From Candidatus Iainarchaeum andersonii SCGC AAA011-E11 (lineage in GTDB: Archaea > Iainarchaeota > Iainarchaeia > Iainarchaeales > Iainarchaeaceae), in contig AQRS01000031.1 in assembly GCA_000402355.1 (NCBI GenBank), positions 1 through 26,405 of the forward strand: DNA of 26,405 bases, given 5' to 3'. This document shows, piece after piece, positions 22,909 through 26,405 of this stretch (position 1 is the stretch's first letter; every line of letters starts with the position of its first letter). The notes under the pieces are model-generated. The model did no database searches. It had not been told where the DNA came from and saw only the letters and a program-made list of their open reading frames with translations. The position numbers and the translations under genes were made by a program.

Positions 22909-24147
22909 TCACTTCACGACGCGCAGTATCTCTATTTTCGGGCCGTCCATTTTCTCGACCACAAACTTTATTCCGCCGATATTTGCGTGGTCGCCCTCCT
23001 TTGGAACCTTGTCCATGCTGGAAAGAACGAGCCCCGCAACCGTGCCATAATCATCGCTCTTGAAGGCCGAGCCGATTACCTTGTTGAGGCGCTCCATTGA
23101 AACCGCGCCCTCCACCAAAAACTCGTTGTCCCTCAGCTTCTTAATCACGGCCTGGCCGTCGGCCTCATCCTCTATTTCCCCCACAATTTCCTCGAGCAAA
23201 TCCTCAATCGTGACCAGGCCGATTGTGCCGCCATACTCATCAACCACAATCGCGAGCTGGTTCTTTTTCCTTTGAAATTCCTTCAAAAGCTTGTCAATCT
23301 TCCTAGTGCCGACAACATACATTACAGGCCTCATCATTTTTTCCACTATAAGCGACGACTTCCTGCGGGAACTGCTGCCCCAATAATCGCGCGCGTGAAA
23401 AACCCCGACAATCTCATCCAAATCACCCTTGTAAACCGGAAGCCTGGAATGTTCCCCCAATACCCCGGGGCTGATGTCCTTGATTTTGGTGCCCGCCCCA
23501 ACAGAAACGATTTCCGAGCGAGGGGTCATGACGCTCTCAACAGTGGTGTCGTCAAACCTAAAGATGCGGTGAATCATCTCCTTCTCCTCCTTCTTTATGC
23601 CGCCTTCCTCCGCCCCAATGGAAACAACCGCCTTGACTTCCTCCTCGGTAAGCAATTGTTCACCCGCACCGACAGAAGCAAACCCCACAAACAGCCCGGT
23701 GATGCGCTCAAGAACGAATATCAGCGGGGCGAAAAGCAGGGAAAATATTTTAAGAAAAGGCGCGGAATTCAGGGAAATGAATTCATTGTGCCTGAGCGCA
23801 AGGGATTTTGGAATCATGTCCCCAAAAACAAGTATAACAAAAGTCATTACACCGGTGGCCACTGCAATTCCAAATTCAGAGGGGAAAATCTGCAGGGAAA
23901 CCGCGGTCGCAAAAGAAGCCGCCGCAATATTCGCCAGATCATTCCCAATCAGGATGGTTAGCAGAAGCCTCTGCGGGTTCTCCTTAAGCTTTGCAAGAAG
24001 CTCGGCATTCATTTTCCTTGAGGCCACTATGCGCCTGAGCTTGAGCCTGCTGAGGGAAAAAATGGATAGTTCCGAAGCTGAAAAAAAACCCGAAAGGACA
24101 ACCAGGAAAACCAAAATCAATGCATCCAGTTCAAGCGAAAGAGCCAT
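22909..24147 (-). CDS. CNNM/CorC-type membrane protein with CBS pair
   Basis: A 412-residue membrane protein of the DUF21-CBS-CorC_HlyC family, linked to Mg2+ or Co2+ transport in bacteria and archaea. The N-terminal DUF21 part has membrane helices (about 10-27 LILVFLVVLSGFFSASEL, 60-85, 95-118 GVMTFVILVFGDMIPKS, 130-150). A CBS pair follows (about 205-330, with TVESVMTPRSEI and VVDEYGGTIGLVTIEDLLEEIVGEI), then a CorC/HlyC domain to the end (DNEFLVEGAVSMERLN). It is separated by 6 bp from enolase, which lies upstream in the same direction, so the two are probably co-transcribed. Confidence 0.9.
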   Translation of the reverse strand: MALSLELDALILVFLVVLSGFFSASELSIFSLSRLKLRRIVASRKMNAELLAKLKENPQRLLLTILIGNDLANIAAASFATAVSLQIFPSEFGIAVATGVMTFVILVFGDMIPKSLALRHNEFISLNSAPFLKIFSLLFAPLIFVLERITGLFVGFASVGAGEQLLTEEEVKAVVSIGAEEGGIKKEEKEMIHRIFRFDDTTVESVMTPRSEIVSVGAGTKIKDISPGVLGEHSRLPVYKGDLDEIVGVFHARDYWGSSSRRKSSLIVEKMMRPVMYVVGTRKIDKLLKEFQRKKNQLAIVVDEYGGTIGLVTIEDLLEEIVGEIEDEADGQAVIKKLRDNEFLVEGAVSMERLNKVIGSAFKSDDYGTVAGLVLSSMDKVPKEGDHANIGGIKFVVEKMDGPKIEILRVVK

Positions 24148-24153
24148 GGAAAT

Positions 24154-25431
24154 TCACTTTGAAAAAGGGAAACTCTTGCCGGAAAAAGGGATTTTTCCCG
24201 ATGCATGTCCCTCAATCGCCAAAAGCCTGTTGTACTTTGCAACCCTTTCCGAGCGCGCGGGTGCCCCGAACTTGCTCTGCCCCGAAGCGAGGCCCACAGC
24301 CAAATCCGCGATGAATGCGTCCTCGGTTTCGCCGGACCTGTGCGAAACAACAATGCTCCAACCGTTTTTCTCCGCGAGGCGCGAAGCCCAAATGGATTCG
24401 GAAACCGTGCCAATCTGGTTAACCTTAAGCAAAAGCGAATTGCAGGCCTTTTTCTCCAGCGCAGTTTTTATGCGGCCTGTGTTAGTAACCAAATTATCAT
24501 CCCCGACAATCTGGATTTTTTTACCCAGCTTTTTCGTGAGTTCCGCCCAGCCGTTCCAGTCATCCTCCGCCATGCCGTCCTCAATCGAAACAATTTCATA
24601 AGAATCAACCAGCGAAGCGTAAAAATCAGAGAGCTCTGCCGCAGAAAAAGGTTTCGAGCCTATCGAATATTTTTTTCCGTCAAAAAATTCCGAGGAAGCG
24701 CAATCCAAACCGATTTTTATCTTCCCCTCATAACCCGCTTCCTTGATTGCAGAAAGCATCAATTCAAGGCGCTGCTCGACAGAATCCATTGGAGGCACGA
24801 AACCGCCTTCATCACCGAGCAAAGTTGCCTGCGCGCCGAACTTTTTTTTCAGCATTCCCTTGAGCACGTGATAGGTTTCGGCGCCCGCACGGATTGCCTC
24901 GGCAAAAGAAGAGAATTTTATCGGGAAAAGCATGTGCTCCTGAATGTCGTTCTCCTTTCCCGCGTGCTTCCCGCCGTTCAAAACATTCAATTGCGGAACA
25001 GGCAATGAAAAAGATTTTTTTCCCGCGGAATTTCCAAGCGATTCGTACAATTCAATGTTGTTTTCCGATGCCAATGCGCGCGCAAACGACATTGAAAGGC
25101 CGAGGATTGCATTCGCGCCGAGCTTTGACTTGTTTTCCGTGCCATCTAACTTCAGGAGAAAATCATCCAGTTCGCGCTGCGAGAAAAAATCCTTGCCAAC
25201 AACGCTTTTCGCGATAATTGAATTAACGTTCGAAACAGCCTTCAAAACGCCTTTTCCGGCGTATTCCTTTGCGTTGTCACGGAGCTCGAGCGCTTCGTGT
25301 GTGCCTGTGGAAGCGCCGCTCGGGACCATGGAAACAAAAATGCCTTTTGGCGTTGAAAGCGCGCAGGAAACCGTGGGGTTGCCCCTCGAATCCAGAATCT
25401 GCATTGCTTTCAAGGCAGTTATTTTGACCAT
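24154..25431 (-). CDS. eno: enolase
   Basis: Enolase interconverts 2-phosphoglycerate and phosphoenolpyruvate in central glycolysis and gluconeogenesis. The 425-residue protein shows the N-terminal LDSRGNPTV, SGASTGTHEALELRD, the metal and catalytic region NVLNGGKHAGKENDIQEHM, GDEGGFVPP, GLDCASSEF, LLLKVNQIGTVSE (catalytic Lys), VSHRSGETEDAFIADLAVGL and the closing KFGAPARSERVAKYNRLL. The ATG at 25431 is fixed by a TATA-like CTTATATATTA (25452-25462) 26 nt upstream. The gene is followed by the CNNM-type gene. Confidence 0.97.
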   Translation of the reverse strand: MVKITALKAMQILDSRGNPTVSCALSTPKGIFVSMVPSGASTGTHEALELRDNAKEYAGKGVLKAVSNVNSIIAKSVVGKDFFSQRELDDFLLKLDGTENKSKLGANAILGLSMSFARALASENNIELYESLGNSAGKKSFSLPVPQLNVLNGGKHAGKENDIQEHMLFPIKFSSFAEAIRAGAETYHVLKGMLKKKFGAQATLLGDEGGFVPPMDSVEQRLELMLSAIKEAGYEGKIKIGLDCASSEFFDGKKYSIGSKPFSAAELSDFYASLVDSYEIVSIEDGMAEDDWNGWAELTKKLGKKIQIVGDDNLVTNTGRIKTALEKKACNSLLLKVNQIGTVSESIWASRLAEKNGWSIVVSHRSGETEDAFIADLAVGLASGQSKFGAPARSERVAKYNRLLAIEGHASGKIPFSGKSFPFSK

Positions 25432-25451
25432 GCCAAAGATTAGAAAATTAG

Positions 25452-25462
25452 CTTATATATTA
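25452..25462 (-). promoter_or_regulatory. TATA box of the enolase gene
   Basis: On the minus strand TAATATATAAG is centred 26 nt before the ATG at 25431, an unusually clear archaeal TATA box. It overlaps the 3' end region of the upstream HAD-like gene, whose stop is at 25463. Confidence 0.6.
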
Positions 25463-26173
25463 TTATCCCTTGGCGCGCTTTTCCTGCGCAAGCCTCGTGA
25501 TTTTATCCAGTTCGCCGCCCTGGAAGAGTTCGAGCTTCAGGCGGTTGAAAATATAATTCTCGAGGAACCTCAAATCCGGCTTCGGGTACTTGCCCAGCAC
25601 AAGCCTTTTCATGTCGCTTTCGGTTACCTCAGCGTAATTCAATCCCTGAATACGCGCGGGCATGGACCTGTTGCGCTCGCTCAAAGCGCTTTCAACGAGA
25701 ACAAAATCAACCTGCGCGAAGCGCATCGTGTAAAAAGCGTCAAACCAAATGTCATGGCCGATTACAACGGTTTTGCCGCGCTCGATTTTCCCCTCCTCAA
25801 GCATGGTTTTGAGGAGGTGCTGCTTGAAGAACTCATCCGCAAAATCATGGTCCGCATCAAGGTTCGCGAGATGGCGCTCTTTGTCAACCTGTTCCTTTGA
25901 ATCAATGTATTCCTTGGTAATGAAAAAAATTCTTTTTGGTTCGAAGAACTTTTCAAGGCCGTTCTCCGAAATTTTTGCGCGCATTTTTTCCTCCGCACGG
26001 CCCGAGAACAAAAAAAGCTCGACAAGGCCCTTTTCCTCAAGGCCCTTAAGAAAGGAAAGCGCCTTCCCGACCTTTGCCCGGGAAACCTTTTGGTTTATGG
26101 AGCCCGAAATGAGGACATCCGTAAGGCAGAAGAACAAATGCTTCTTTGCAATGCCCTGCGCGGAAATTTTCAT
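25463..26173 (-). CDS. HAD-like protein with degenerate motif I
   Basis: A 236-residue protein of the HAD fold. Motif II (LFLFSGRAEE) and motif IV (VVIGHDIWFDAFYTMRF) are in the expected order. Motif I reads FFCLTDVLIS where active HAD phosphatases have an hhhDxDGhh pattern, so the nucleophile Asp appears replaced by Cys and the second Asp by Thr. If the alignment is right the protein is catalytically dead or has a changed reaction. A TATA-like GTTTAAGC (26196-26203) lies 26 nt before the ATG at 26173. It stands just upstream of enolase. I know no function for it. Confidence 0.65.
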   Translation of the reverse strand: MKISAQGIAKKHLFFCLTDVLISGSINQKVSRAKVGKALSFLKGLEEKGLVELFLFSGRAEEKMRAKISENGLEKFFEPKRIFFITKEYIDSKEQVDKERHLANLDADHDFADEFFKQHLLKTMLEEGKIERGKTVVIGHDIWFDAFYTMRFAQVDFVLVESALSERNRSMPARIQGLNYAEVTESDMKRLVLGKYPKPDLRFLENYIFNRLKLELFQGGELDKITRLAQEKRAKG

Positions 26174-26195
26174 GCAATAATTGGAAGCAAAAAAG

Positions 26196-26203
26196 GCTTA
26201 AAC
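26196..26203 (-). promoter_or_regulatory. TATA-like element of the HAD-like gene
   Basis: GTTTAAGC on the minus strand is centred 26 nt before the ATG at 26173, giving a leaderless start. Confidence 0.5.
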
Positions 26204-26244
26204 CCCCAAGTGGCGGAGAACACAAACACGCAAAAAGCGGTTTT

Positions 26245-26405
26245 TCAGCCGCCTGTTAATTTGAAGTTGTCCGCCACAATCTTTCCGTTAGGCGGCTGGG
26301 ATTCGTTCCTGAAACCGAATTCGCCGGTATTGGCAAGCCCCTTGTTTGATCCGCTGACCCAAGGTATTTTCTGCCCGTCAACATAAAGTTCTAGCGTTCC
26401 GCCTT
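26245..26405 (-). CDS. C-terminal end of a LamG/concanavalin-like protein (partial)
   Basis: Fifty-two codons run from the window edge to the TGA at 26245-26247: a segment starting GTLELYVDGQKIPWV and ending KIVADNFKLTGG. The pattern of a strand LELYVDGQ, a polar turn, GEFGF and a final ADNFKLTGG resembles the last strands of LamG/concanavalin A-like lectin domains, which bind sugars and occur on surface or secreted proteins. The start and any signal peptide lie outside the window. Confidence 0.55.
   Translation of the reverse strand, partial: GGTLELYVDGQKIPWVSGSNKGLANTGEFGFRNESQPPNGKIVADNFKLTGG

Noticed and set aside
23597..25008. Long plus-strand frames opposite the CNNM-type gene and enolase
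   Set aside because: Both lie fully antisense to well-supported genes and show no recognisable protein features.

Overview
The window reads as a piece of an archaeal chromosome, most likely from a small-genome lineage of the DPANN kind. Diapherotrites-like is my guess from memory of such gene sets, not something proved here. Archaeal marks seen directly: genes that start a transcript mostly have an A/T-rich TATA-like element whose centre lies 24-29 nt before the start codon, which implies leaderless mRNAs, while genes inside operons have GGTGA/GGAGG-type ribosome sites. Archaeal-type gene families are also present: Lhr helicase with a COG1407-type phosphoesterase, NucS/EndoMS, archaeal NadM, a DHH phosphoesterase, RHH/PIN and wHTH toxin-antitoxin modules. 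Genes are densely packed, often overlap, and are mixed with bacterial-looking biosynthetic enzymes.

Layout. 1-237: no convincing complete gene; an IS200/IS605-like end hairpin followed by a 29-bp tandem duplication. 238-3670: accessory and defence-like region with a Pif1/RecD-type helicase, a PIN ribonuclease convergent and overlapping with an RHH antitoxin, a GNAT acetyltransferase, and a frameshifted TumE-like toxin beside an intact wHTH antitoxin-like gene. 3710-8220: nucleic-acid processing block with a DEDD exonuclease, Lhr helicase, an orphan small protein and a metallophosphoesterase. 8277-10635: serine acetyltransferase convergent with a DHH phosphoesterase, a second IS605-like hairpin, and two small proteins. 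10763-13754: TldD/TldE metalloprotease pair. 13758-15271: PdxS/PdxT for pyridoxal 5'-phosphate. 15316-16257: orphan protein. 16355-21999: NAD region (nadC, a small DMT-type membrane protein, nadM, nadB, then nadA on the other strand), interrupted by a NYN-domain protein and a rearrangement scar where an Lrp/AsnC regulator meets the tail of an amino-acid ABC-transporter ATPase. 22124-26173: NucS, a CNNM/CorC-type membrane protein, enolase and a HAD-like protein with degenerate motif I. 26245-end: the C-terminal piece of a LamG-like protein.

The genes cover the route aspartate to iminoaspartate (NadB) to quinolinate (NadA) to nicotinate mononucleotide (NadC) to dinucleotide (NadM), so only NAD synthetase is missing from the window. 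PdxST makes the PLP ring directly from pentose and triose phosphates plus glutamine. The cell therefore seems able to make these two cofactors itself, unlike many reduced DPANN genomes. No rRNA, tRNA, CRISPR array or replication origin was recognised. No gene-free stretch exceeds 300 bases; the longest is 1-237.
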